Origin: Schistosoma haematobium | Taxonomy: Eukaryota; Platyhelminthes; Trematoda; Strigeidida; Schistosomatidae | DNA: 64,000 nucleotides | Assembly (NCBI RefSeq): GCF_000699445.3 | Contig: NC_067197.1 | Location: 22,427,809 to 22,491,808, forward strand | Direction of reading: 5' to 3' | Part shown: positions 21,475 to 32,896 of the stretch, piece by piece | How the letters are laid out: each line of letters opens with the position of its first letter | Position numbering within the stretch: the first letter of the stretch is position 1 | Position numbers and translations under genes: made by a program | The notes under the pieces: generated by a model | The model's database searches: none | What the model was told of the DNA's origin: nothing | The model's input: the letters and a program-made list of their open reading frames with translations, nothing else

Positions 21475-23811
21475 ATACTCCCCCACCAGATTCAACGGCC
21501 GTTTGAATCGGTACCAAACATGTTGGGAGCAGTCGCGCGCCGGAGAGTGCCAAGCGAATATTATAAATCCTCCAGGTATTGCTTATCTGTAAAACAAATG
21601 GAAAGGAGGCGGCAGAACTGGTCGGGAAACAGCGAGTCGTAATATGTTAGTAGGACGTTGCTTAAATGTAAATTGATTAACCATAGAAATAATGAAAAGA
21701 ACAAAACGTTTTAATGTTGCATCAAGTCGCGCTGAAATATATAGCCTTGATAAGTAATTCAGTTCCTCCGATGACAAACGTTAAGTCTGCCGCAAGAGTA
21801 ATGATGCTATAGCGATAGTAGGATAAGTGTATTATCAATCGATATCCATATTTGTACTGTCATTAGTTTAAAGTTGTAAGTCGGACAGTGTCGTTGACAG
21901 CTATTAATTAGTGCCGAATTCTAGTTATATCTATATCTAACAGACTAACCGTAAGTACAGAAGTATAACAGTGAAGAGTGGTCGTGATTTCGTTGTGCGA
22001 AGCTGTTGACCAACTTGTAGTCACAGTTTGAAAAGTCGATGACTGCTGTTACAGTCAGTAAGGGTTGAAGGCTACAAATCCATAGCAAAGGTGGCACGAT
22101 GAAGTCTCTAAAAGATGATAAACGGTGAGTGCTGCGTGTTTGTTCGGTTAGTGAACAGAAAAATATCGAAAAGAACATAAGAAAACAAGAGTGTCACTCT
22201 GGACTCATGTCAATGATACCCGTGAAAAACGCTGTCAGTGTTGGGCTAGAGGCGACAATATCGTTTTCAGTTTGCAGGAGATTCGCTCGACTGCATAAAC
22301 TGATGATTCGCGCGAATGATATTGTCGTCAGACCACCAATTGAACTGGACAGGTTGTAAATCGTCGAGTAGTTGAACAGCTGATTGATGTACCGAAATCA
22401 TCTGTTAAATAACAGCCACGAGGAAACAATACTTCATAAAATAAAGTACGACATCGAAGTAGAATAACTACAATAGTTCGGATGTGTTACAATATCAAGT
22501 CTAAATAACATCGTTCTTACGTATACTGACAGTTGCACTGAACGTTCGTTTAAGCATTATTAGCGTAACAGTTGGATGTGTGAATAAAAACATATACGAA
22601 AACTATGGTTGGGTTCGTGGAGAATTTTCGAGGACGTTTAGATATTTTCCAAACCCGTATCGCATGTAAATAAACCGAAAATAGAATTAAAATGACTGTC
22701 GTGTAATAAGGAAATGGAGCCATGATTACCCGTGTGAATTAATAGCAAATACAAAGAGTATAATAAACATTAATTAAAATGGTAACCACCAATGTAACTA
22801 AGGTTTAGAGGGTCCAGGTAACGTGGCCATTTCGTAAAAGGATGATACAAAGAGCTTATTACCTGGCGTTAAGTGACATATTAAGTACGACAACGTGTGC
22901 ACTTGGGACATGGACTAAGCGTGCTCGTGTACATGCAATATGTTTTACCACAGTATGTCGACTAACGAGTCATAAATGTACATGATTTCGACTAAAACTT
23001 GACGGCAGTGACAGAATATATGACTAGTTTACGTGAAAGCAACTACAAAATGTTATCACGCATCATAAATATAGTACGAAATAATCTAATGAAATTATGA
23101 AACTCGCCTGTGTTACCCTTGCCTTTAAGTAATGAAGTAGGCAGTAGTTTGAATCTGCATTATGTACGAGGTACTGTTGATTAAATTTTTCGATTAACAC
23201 AGCATTGTAGACAGAATTTGTATAAGTCCAGAATTAATTTAAGCCGAATACATAGCATTACCTGACGAACAGTCTAAACGAGATCTAAGATCGCAGGAAA
23301 TTTATAGTTCAAACTCACCGTAAATTTCTAGCATTCGTATCCTCTGTTTGGCCATGGAACTCAGCAATTGGAAATTAGGCATACGGTGGTAAAAAAAAGC
23401 AAAACATTCTAGTGGATAGTGGTTAAGCAGAAAAATGAATTTGTAGTCGATAGTTAATCTTGTCTTATTTATACCAGTGGATAAGTTACAAACAGATGTG
23501 CGTTCGTGTTGCCTTGTGGCTATACTCACGAGTGGTTTATATTTTAACAGACATATTACACAGGAGCATTTACATGCTGCTAATGCTTGTTAAAGAACCA
23601 TGATAGCCGATTGTAATCGTAGTTGATTGGTTAGTTCTGTCGATTGAACTAAGTATCTAAGTTTAAATACTAATCAACATTGACATGAAGCAACGAAAGT
23701 TCACAGTAACAGATTAACATAGGCGATGATAAAAATGAAAAAGAATAAGTATAGAATGCAAAAATAAAGATCATAGTGATAGACTGCGTTATTCGAAGTC
23801 TTGCTCACCAG
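21475..23811 (-). other. interior of the nested element, no coding capacity recognised
   Basis: The open frames here (64-77 codons on either strand) show no protease, reverse transcriptase, integrase or zinc-knuckle pattern. There is a hyphenated inverted repeat, 'cgacaatatc' (about 22253-22262) and 'gatattgtcg' (about 22318-22327). It could form a stem with a loop of about 55 nt; its meaning is unknown. Confidence 0.6.
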
Positions 23812-24194
23812 TGTAGATCACCAACGTAGATGATCTATGTCGAAATGATTGGAGGCCTACTCGAGTTAGACGTGAATAGTGTGACGAACCAACTAACGTC
23901 GAAGTCACACCTCGTGGTCAGCACCTTACGTGGACTACCCCCATTGACGTAACAAGGTACTATAGATGCTTTGAAGACTGTAAAACACAAAGGACGTTAT
24001 TACAGAAATATATTAGTTAAAGTAGATACAAGCGAAAGTAAGACCACTGCCGCATGGACCAGTCCATGGCGTATGATTAACCAATGCGCGTTGCTTGTAC
24101 ATGACCTTGGCAGTAGCGATGATCTGTTCGACATTCAGTGATCCAACTGCCAGATGATTTGGCTAGGGCTCGGTGACATTTCACTGGCCCTACA
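23812..24194 (-). repeat. 5' LTR of the nested element
   Basis: Partner of 21092-21474. It is followed on the plus strand by the TACG duplication at 24195-24198. Confidence 0.9.
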
Positions 24195-24198
24195 TACG
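24195..24198 (+). repeat. target-site duplication TACG of the nested element, right
   Basis: Second copy of the 4-bp duplication. Array LTR sequence resumes directly after it. Confidence 0.85.
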
Positions 24199-24387
24199 TT
24201 TACAATTGCGTTTCTGGGCTCGCTCGATTTCTAGCTGTTTGCAGAATATATTTTCCATACCAAGCTTGGACTTCTCCTTCTAGATAGCGGGGCTGGGACG
24301 CATCAATAGCTAGATTACTGGTCTTTGGTCACTGAGTCTTGTTCTCATTCGCAGAGTAAGTGAACTCGTGAAGCTTCAAACCTAACA
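24199..24387 (+). repeat. left terminal LTR of the array, 3' part
   Basis: It resumes the LTR at 'tttacaattgcgtttctggg', where interior copies read 'ttttaaattgtgtttgtggg', and ends CCTAACA at 24387. The 3' half is much closer to the interior LTRs than the 5' half is. Confidence 0.85.
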
Positions 24388-24412
24388 ATTTGGCGACGGT
24401 AGTTTTGGAAAG

Positions 24413-24714
24413 ATGAATCCTTCTAAACTTGAATTATTACTCCAGCAGCAGATGAAACTTATTCAAATGTTAGCAGATGCAAAGCTTACGTCTAATCCTC
24501 AACCAAGCAGTTCTAATCCTACTACTACTGCACCATCAGTTGATGGTATTGCTAACAGTATCTCCGAGTTTCATTACGATCCAGAATCCAATGTCACGTT
24601 TGATATGTAGTTTCGACGTTACGAAGACTTATTCAAATTCGACTTTACTAATCAGGATGATGCTTGGAAGGTCCCCTTGCTGCTTAGAAAGTTGTATCCT
24701 AGTGAACTAGACAG
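24413..24714 (+). pseudogene. gag N-terminal fragment (unit 1; equivalent in every unit)
   Basis: An ATG in the usual gag position after the primer site opens a frame reading 'MNPSKLELLLQQQMKLIQML'. A Ser/Pro/Thr-rich linker and 'FHYDPESNVTFDM' follow. An amber TAG (24608-24610) interrupts it. Downstream the same frame continues FRRYEDLFKF and LLLRKL up to about 24710, where integrase sequence begins in another frame. The sequence has the character of the start of Ty3/Gypsy gag, a capsid precursor. Capsid C-terminus and zinc knuckle are absent. Confidence 0.75.
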
Positions 24715-25650
24715 TGTCAGCAAGCAGCTAAGTGTAACGTGAAAGTACTGCCGGTCCCATGGCCACAGCCTGAGTATCCCTGGTCCAGGATACATGTCGA
24801 TTTCGCAGGCCCAACTAATGGAATCACCTATTTAGTCGTTGTTGACGCCTCTTCGAAATGGCCAGAAATCGTTCCCGTCATGCCACCAACGACAAGCCAA
24901 ACAATGCAACTTTTGACAGAGATGTTCTCCCGCAACGGATTACCGGATATAATCGCATCCGACAATGGTTCGCAATTCACTTCAAGTCAATTTCAAGAAT
25001 TTTGCAAACGCCTATCGATCAAGCATTTCCGCTCTCCACCTTACCACCCACAGTCAAATGGCCAGGCAGAAAGATTTGTGGATAGATTCAAGAGAGCTCT
25101 AATGAAGTCGAAAGGAGAGGGGACGCCAGTAGAAACACTGTAGAATTTCTTGTTTGTTTACCGAACAACACCTAATGATGTGCTACTACAGCAGAAGTCC
25201 CCGGCAGAGATCCTGATGGGAAGGAAATTGAGGACGATCCATAATCTGGTGTGCCCAAGAACCAAACCACCACCATCTCAGACCAAATCTCAGAAGCTTC
25301 CAGCGTACGAGGTCTGATGCCCGGTGTTCGTTCGAGACTACAGAGCAAATCATGGTCCTTGGATCGAAGCACGTGTGGTTGGAAGACTAGACCAAGTTAT
25401 GTACGAGGTAAAGGTGGGAAGAGACACGTGGACTAGACACCGAAACCAACTATGGAAGCGGATAGCCCCAGACCACCCATCAACAGGAGTAAATCTTCCC
25501 CTCGACACCTTGCTTGATACTTTCAACTTACCTGCAGCCCCACCACAAGGGGCTCAACAGCAAGCTGATCCCCATCCCAGAAGGTGGCCTCTCTGTCAGC
25601 GGCGAACTACAGTCAAGATGCAAGTCCACCCCAGAAAAGTACGCTATTAA
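24715..25650 (+). pseudogene. integrase fragment (unit 1; equivalent in every unit)
   Basis: The frame opens inside the zinc-binding domain: the end of the HHCC motif reads CQQAAKCN. The catalytic core follows, with D in IHVDFAG, D in IASDNGSQF and E in SNGQAERF; the last two are 35 residues apart (DD35E). Within the open piece at 24739-25143 they are residues 21, 75 and 111. In-frame stops TAG (25141-25143) and TGA (25315-25317) cut the reading frame, which otherwise continues through FLFVYRTTPND and a C-terminal 'WKRIAPDHPS' region to TAA at 25648-25650. The protein would join retrotransposon DNA into the host. The missing N-terminal zinc-domain histidines and the stops make it non-functional. 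Confidence 0.85.
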
Positions 25651-25661
25651 AAGGGGAGGAG
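25648..25661 (+). promoter_or_regulatory. polypurine tract (unit 1 example)
   Basis: A purine run, AAAAGGGGAGGAG, ends right at the LTR's TG and would prime plus-strand DNA synthesis. Other units have AAAAAGGGGAGGAG, or AAAAAGGGAGGAG in unit 11. Confidence 0.7.
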
Positions 25662-26088
25662 TGTTGAGGACAGTATATCCCCAAAATTCACATTTGTAAT
25701 TTTATCATATCGATTAAGTGTTTAAATATTTGAATGGAAGCCAATTGATGAACTTATCGATTAAATGATTAAATAGCAGTCAATTGGCGAACTTATCGAT
25801 TAAATATTTGAATGCCTGTCGATTGATGAACTCAATGAGTAATGTTTAAAAACATTTTACTAGGACATTATCGATTATATATATATTCGTATATATACGT
25901 TTTAAATTGTGTTTGTGGGCTCGCTCGTTTTCTAGCTGTTTGCAGAATATATTTTCCATACCAAGCTTGGACTTCTCCTTCTAGATAGCGGGGCTGGGAC
26001 GCATCAATAGCTAGATTACTGGTCTTTGGTCACTGAGTCTTGTTCTCATTCGCAGAGTAAGTGAACTCGTGAAGCTTCAAACCTAACA
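25662..26088 (+). repeat. array LTR (representative interior copy)
   Basis: It is 427 bp with TGTT...AACA ends. The first half contains three imperfect direct repeats of about 40 bp, each starting ATCGATTAA and ending near GAACT (about 25708-25830). An AT run with the palindrome CGTATATATACG follows, which is a possible TATA region. Promoter activity is inferred, not shown. Confidence 0.85.
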
Positions 26089-27790
26089 ATTTGGCGACGG
26101 TAGTTTTGGAAAGATGAATCCTTCTAAACTTGAATTATTACTCCAGCAGCAGATGAAACTTATTCAAATGTTAGCAGATGCAAAGCTTACGTCTAATCCT
26201 CAACCAAGCAGTTCTAATCCTACTACTACTGCACCATCAGTTGATGGTATTGCTAACAGTATCTCCGAGTTTCATTACGATCCAGAATCCAATGTCACGT
26301 TTGATATGTAGTTTCGACGTTACGAAGACTTATTCAAATTCGACTTTACTAATCAGGATGATGCTTGGAAGGTCCCCTTGCTGCTTAGAAAGTTGTATCC
26401 TAGTGAACTAGACAGTGTCAGCAAGCAGCTAAGTGTAACGTGAAAGTACTGCCGGTCCCATGGCCACAGCCTGAGTATCCCTGGTCCAGGATACATGTCG
26501 ATTTCGCAGGCCCAACTAATGGAATCACCTATTTAGTCGTTGTTGACGCCTTTTCGAAATGGCCAGAAATCGTTCCCGTCATGCCACCAACGACAAGCCA
26601 AACAATGCAACTTTTGACAGAGATGTTCTCCCGCAACGGATTACCGGATATAATCGCATCCGACAATGGTTCTCAATTCACTTCAAGTCAATTTCAAGAA
26701 TTTTGCAAACGCCTATCGATCAAGCATTTCCGCTCTCCACCTTACCACCCACAGTCAAATGGCCAGGCAGAAAGATTTGTGGATAGATTCAAGAGAGCTC
26801 TAATGAAGTCGAAAGGAGAGGGGACGCCAGTAGAAACACTGTAGAATTTCTTGTTTGTTTACCGAACAACACCTAATGATGTGCTACTACAGCAGAAGTC
26901 CCCGGCAGAGATCCTGATGGGAAGGAAATTGAGGACGATCCATAGTCTGGTGTGCCCAAGAACCAAACCACCACCATCTCAGACCAAATCTCAGAAGCTT
27001 CCAGCGTACGAGGTCTGATGCCCGGTGTTCGTTCGAGACTACAGAGCAAATCATGGTCCTTGGATCGAAGCACGTGTGGTTGGAAGACTAGACCAAGTTA
27101 TGTACGAGGTAAAGGTGGGAAGAGACACGTGGACTAGACACCGAAACCAACTATGGAAGCGGATAGCCCCAGACCACCCATCAACAGGAGTAAATCTTCC
27201 CCTCGACACCTTGCTTGATACTTTCAACTTACCTGCAGCCCCACCACAAGGGGCTCAACAGCAAGCTGATCCCCATCCCAGAAGGTGGCCTCTCTGTCAG
27301 CGGCGAACTACAGTCAAGATGCAAGTCCACCCCAGAAAAGTACGCTATTAAAAAGGGGAGGAGTGTTGAGGACAGTATATCCCCAAAATTCACATTTGTA
27401 ATTTTATCATATCGATTAAGTGTTTAAATATTTGAATGGAAGCCAATTGATGAACTTATCGATTAAATGATTAAATAGCAGTCAATTGGCGAACTTATCG
27501 ATTAAATATTTGAATGCCTGTCGATTGATGAACTCAATGAGTAATGTTTAAAAACATTTTACTAGGACATTATCGATTATATATATATTCGTATATATAC
27601 GTTTTAAATTGTGTTTGTGGGCTCGCTCGTTTTCTAGCTGTTTGCAGAATATATTTTCCATACCAAGCTTGGACTTCTCCTTCTAGATAGCGGGGCTGGG
27701 ACGCATCAATAGCTAGATTACTGGTCTTTGGTCACTGAGTCTTGTTCTCATTCGCAGAGTAAGTGAACTCGTGAAGCTTCAAACCTAACA
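26089..27790 (+). mobile_element. array unit 2
   Basis: It shares 'gtcccc' and 'ttgtatcc' with unit 1 but has Phe-Ser in the integrase 'VVVDA' block. It begins the 'ccatagtctgg' variant found in units 2-4. Private change: 'ggttctcaattc' near 26669. Confidence 0.9.
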
Positions 27791-29492
27791 ATTTGGCGAC
27801 GGTAGTTTTGGAAAGATGAATCCTTCTAAACTTGAATTATTACTCCAGCAGCAGATGAAACTTATTCAAATGTTAGCAGATGCAAAGCTTACGTCTAATC
27901 CTCAACCAAGCAGTTCTAATCCTACTACTACTGCACCATCAGTTGATGGTATTGCTAACAGTATCTCCGAGTTTCATTACGATCCAGAATCCAATGTCAC
28001 GTTTGATATGTAGTTTCGACGTTACGAAGACTTATTCAAATTCGACTTTACTAATCAGGATGATGCTTGGAAGGTCCCCTTGCTGCTTAGAAAGTTGGAT
28101 CCTAGTGAACTAGACAGTGTCAGCAAGCAGCTAAGTGTAACGTGAAAGTACTGCCGGTCCCATGGCCACAGCCTGAGTATCCCTGGTCCAGGATACATGT
28201 CGATTTCGCAGGCTCAACTAATGGAATCACCTATTTAGTCGTTGTTGACGCCTTTTCGAAATGGCCAGAAATCGTTCCCGTCATGCCACCAACGACAAGC
28301 CAAACAATGCAACTTTTGACAGAGATGTTCTCCCGCAACGGATTACCGGATATAATCGCATCCGACAATGGTTCGCAATTCACTTCAAGTCAATTTCAAG
28401 AATTTTGCAAACGCCTATCGATCAAGCATTTCCGCTCTCCACCTTACCACCCACAGTCAAATGGCCAGGCAGAAAGATTTGTGGATAGATTCAAGAGAGC
28501 TCTAATGAAGTCGAAAGGAGAGGGGACGCCAGTAGAAACACTGTAGAATTTCTTGTTTGTTTACCGAACAACACCTAATGATGTGCTACTACAGCAGAAG
28601 TCCCCGGCAGAGATCCTGATGGGAAGGAAATTGAGGACGATCCATAGTCTGGTGTGCCCAAGAACCAAACCACCACCATCTCAGACCAAATCTCAGAAGC
28701 TTCCAGCGTACGAGGTCTGATGCCCGGTGTTCGTTCGAGACTACAGAGCAAATCATGGTCCTTGGATCGAAGCACGTGTGGTTGGAAGACTAGACCAAGT
28801 TATGTACGAGGTAAAGGTGGGAAGAGACACGTGGACTAGACACCGAAACCAACTATGGAAGCGGATAGCCCCAGACCACCCATCAACAGGAGTAAATCTT
28901 CCCCTCGACACCTTGCTTGATACTTTCAACTTACCTGCAGCCCCACCACAAGGGGCTCAACAGCAAGCTGATCCCCATCCCAGAAGGTGGCCTCTCTGTC
29001 AGCGGCGAACTACAGTCAAGATGCAAGTCCACCCCAGAAAAGTACGCTATTAAAAAGGGGAGGAGTGTTGAGGACAGTATATCCCCAAAATTCACATTTG
29101 TAATTTTATCATATCGATTAAGTGTTTAAATATTTGAATGGGAGCCAATTGATGAACTTATCGATTAAATGATTAAATAGCAGTCAATTGGCGAACTTAT
29201 CGATTAAATATTTGAATGCCTGTCGATTGATGAACTCAATGAGTAATGTTTAAAAACATTTTACTAGGACATTATCGATTATATATATATTCGTATATAT
29301 ACGTTTTAAATTGTGTTTGTGGGCTCGCTCGTTTTCTAGCTGTTTGCAGAATATATTTTCCATACCAAGCTTGGACTTCTCCTTCTAGATAGCGGGGCTG
29401 GGACGCATCAATAGCTAGATTACTGGTCTTTGGTCACTGAGTCTTGTTCTCATTCGCAGAGTAAGTGAACTCGTGAAGCTTCAAACCTAACA
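27791..29492 (+). mobile_element. array unit 3
   Basis: It carries 'gtcccc' with 'ttggatcc', the 'ccatagtctgg' variant, and Ser for Pro after the DFAG block, a change otherwise seen only in units 18 and 19. Its LTR has 'gaatgggagcc' near 29137. Confidence 0.9.
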
Positions 29493-31194
29493 ATTTGGCG
29501 ACGGTAGTTTTGGAAAGATGAATCCTTCTAAACTTGAATTATTACTCCAGCAGCAGATGAAACTTATTCAAATGTTAGCAGATGCAAAGCTTACGTCTAA
29601 TCCTCAACCAAGCAGTTCTAATCCTACTACTACTGCACCATCAGTTGATGGTATTGCTAACAGTATCTCCGAGTTTCATTACGATCCAGAATCCAATGTC
29701 ACGTTTGATATGTAGTTTCGACGTTACGAAGACTTATTCAAATTCGACTTTACTAATCAGAATGATGCTTGGAATGTCCGCTTGCTGCTTAGAAAGTTGT
29801 ATCCTAGTGAACTAGACAGTGTCAGCAAGCAGCTAAGTGTAACGTGAAAGTACTGCCGGTCCCATGGCCACAGCCTGAGTATCCCTGGTCCAGGATACAT
29901 GTCGATTTCGCAGGCCCAACTAATGGAATCACCTATTTAGTCGTTGTTGACGCCTTTTCGAAATGGCCAGAAATCGTTCCCGTCATGCCACCAACGACAA
30001 GCCAAACAATGCAACTTTTGACAGAGATGTTCTCCCGCAACGGATTACCGGATATAATCGCATCCGACAATGGTTCGCAATTCACTTCAAGTCAATTTCA
30101 AGAATTTTGCAAACGCCTATCGATCAAGCATTTCCGCTCTCCACCTTACCACCCACAGTCAAATGGCCAGGCAGAAAGATTTGTGGATAGATTCAAGAGA
30201 GCTCTAATGAAGTCGAAAGGAGAGGGGACGCCAGTAGAAACACTGTAGAATTTCTTGTTTGTTTACCGAACAACACCTAATGATGTGCTACTACAGCAGA
30301 AGTCCCCGGCAGAGATCCTGATGGGAAGGAAATTGAGGACGATCCATAGTCTGGTGTGCCCAAGAACCAAACCACCACCATCTCAGACCAAATCTCAGAA
30401 GCTTCCAGCGTACGAGGTCTGATGCCCGGTGTTCGTTCGAGACTACAGAGCAAATCATGGTCCTTGGATCGAAGCACGTGTGGTTGGAAGACTAGACCAA
30501 GTTATGTACGAGGTAAAGGTGGGAAGAGACACGTGGACTAGACACCGAAACCAACTATGGAAGCGGATAGCCCCAGACCACCCATCAACAGGAGTAAATC
30601 TTCCCCTCGACACCTTGCTTGATACTTTCAACTTACCTGCAGCCCCACCACAAGGGGCTCAACAGCAAGCTGATCCCCATCCCAGAAGGTGGCCTCTCTG
30701 TCAGCGGCGAACTACAGTCAAGATGCAAGTCCACCCCAGAAAAGTACGCTATTAAAAAGGGGAGGAGTGTTGAGGACAGTATATCCCCAAAATTCACATT
30801 TGTAATTTTATCATATCGATTAAGTGTTTAAATATTTGAATGGAAGCCAATTGATGAACTTATCGATTAAATGATTAAATAGCAGTCAATTGGCGAACTT
30901 ATCGATTAAATATTTGAATGCCTGTCGATTGATGAACTCAATGAGTAATGTTTAAAAACATTTTACTAGGACATTATCGATTATATATATATTCGTATAT
31001 ATACGTTTTAAATTGTGTTTGTGGGCTCGCTCGTTTTCTAGCTGTTTGCAGAATATATTTTCCATACCAAGCTTGGACTTCTCCTTCTAGATAGCGGGGC
31101 TGGGACGCATCAATAGCTAGATTACTGGTCTTTGGTCACTGAGTCTTGTTCTCATTCGCAGAGTAAGTGAACTCGTGAAGCTTCAAACCTAACA
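29493..31194 (+). mobile_element. array unit 4
   Basis: It combines 'cagaatgat', 'ggaatgtccgc' and 'ttgtatcc' in the gag tail. It is the last unit with 'ccatagtctgg'. Confidence 0.9.
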
Positions 31195-32896
31195 ATTTGG
31201 CGACGGTAGTTTTGGAAAGATGAATCCTTCTAAACTTGAATTATTACTCCAGCAGCAGATGAAACTTATTCAAATGTTAGCAGATGCAAAGCTTACGTCT
31301 AATCCTCAACCAAGCAGTTCTAATCCTACTACTACTGCACCATCAGTTGATGGTATTGCTAACAGTATCTCCGAGTTTCATTACGATCCAGAATCCAATG
31401 TCACGTTTGATATGTAGTTTCGACGTTACGAAGACTTATTCAAATTCGACTTTACTAATCAGAATGATGCTTGGAAGGTCCGCTTGCTGCTTAGAAAGTT
31501 GTATCCTAGTGAACTAGACAGTGTCAGCAAGCAGCTAAGTGTAACGTGAAAGTACTGCCGGTCCCATGGCCACAGCCTGAGTATCCCTGGTCCAGGATAC
31601 ATGTCGATTTCGCAGGCCCAACTAATGGAATCACCTATTTAGTCGTTGTTGACGCCTTTTCGAAATGGCCAGAAATCGTTCCCGTCATGCCACCAACGAC
31701 AAGCCAAACAATGCAACTTTTGACAGAGATGTTCTCCCGCAACGGATTACCGGATATAATCGCATCCGACAATGGTTCGCAATTCACTTCAAGTCAATTT
31801 CAAGAATTTTGCAAACGCCTATCGATCAAGCATTTCCGCTCTCCACCTTACCACCCACAGTCAAATGGCCAGGCAGAAAGATTTGTGGATAGATTCAAGA
31901 GAGCTCTAATGAAGTCGAAAGGAGAGGGGACGCCAGTAGAAACACTGTAGAATTTCTTGTTTGTTTACCGAACAACACCTAATGATGTGCTACTACAGCA
32001 GAAGTCCCCGGCAGAGATCCTGATGGGAAGGAAATTGAGGACGATCCATAATCTGGTGTGCCCAAGAACCAAACCACCACCATCTCAGACCAAATCTCAG
32101 AAGCTTCCAGCGTACGAGGTCTGATGCCCGGTGTTCGTTCGAGACTACAGAGCAAATCATGGTCCTTGGATCGAAGCACGTGTGGTTGGAAGACTAGACC
32201 AAGTTATGTACGAGGTAAAGGTGGGAAGAGACACGTGGACTAGACACCGAAACCAACTATGGAAGCGGATAGCCCCAGACCACCCATCAACAGGAGTAAA
32301 TCTTCCCCTCGACACCTTGCTTGATACTTTCAACTTACCTGCAGCCCCACCACAAGGGGCTCAACAGCAAGCTGATCCCCATCCCAGAAGGTGGCCTCTC
32401 TGTCAGCGGCGAACTACAGTCAAGATGCAAGTCCACCCCAGAAAAGTACGCTATTAAAAAGGGGAGGAGTGTTGAGGACAGTATATCCCCAAAATTCACA
32501 TTTGTAATTTTATCATATCGATTAAGTGTTTAAATATTTGAATGGAAGCCAATTGATGAACTTATCGATTAAATGATTAAATAGCAGTCAATTGGCGAAC
32601 TTATCGATTAAATATTTGAATGCCTGTCGATTGATGAACTCAATGAGTAATGTTTAAAAACATTTTACTAGGACATTATCGATTATATATATATTCGTAT
32701 ATATACGTTTTAAATTGTGTTTGTGGGCTCGCTCGTTTTCTAGCTGTTTGCAGAATATATTTTCCATACCAAGCTTGGACTTCTCCTTCTAGATAGCGGG
32801 GCTGGGACGCATCAATAGCTAGATTACTGGTCTTTGGTCACTGAGTCTTGTTCTCATTCGCAGAGTAAGTGAACTCGTGAAGCTTCAAACCTAACA
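31195..32896 (+). mobile_element. array unit 5
   Basis: It has 'cagaatgat' like unit 4 but 'ggaaggtccgc', and 'ttgtatcc'. The 'ccataatctgg' form returns here. Confidence 0.9.

Larger units (their letters stand above)
21092..24194 (-). mobile_element. young non-coding LTR retrotransposon nested in the array's first LTR
   Basis: Two LTRs of exactly 383 bp (21092-21474 and 23812-24194) differ at three positions by eye and have TGTAG...CTACA ends. The purine-rich run read on the minus strand just inside the left LTR ('ggtgggggagtat') fits a polypurine tract. 'tggtgagcaag' on the minus strand, one base inside the right LTR, fits a primer site. The element therefore reads right to left. The 2337-bp interior has no gag or pol block in any frame. 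It is a non-autonomous element that would depend on proteins supplied by another LTR family. Confidence 0.88.
24388..26088 (+). mobile_element. array unit 1 (internal part plus following LTR)
   Basis: Reference unit. Order: primer-site-like block (about 24390-24403), gag start at 24413, out-of-frame integrase (24715-25650), polypurine tract (about 25648-25661) and LTR (25662-26088). Protease, reverse transcriptase and RNase H are missing. Variants: 'gtcccc' in place of 'gtccgc' and 'ttgtatcc' late in gag, and Ser-Ser after the 'VVVDA' block of the integrase. It is 1701 bp because the polypurine tract is one A shorter. Confidence 0.9.

Noticed and set aside
22129..22359. 76-codon plus-strand frame in the nested LTR element
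   Set aside because: It is antisense to the element, has no domain, and overlaps a hyphenated inverted repeat.
25172..25372. Minus-strand 66-codon frame repeated in every array unit
   Set aside because: It is the shadow of the integrase reading frame and has no domain of its own. Its conservation only reflects unit identity.
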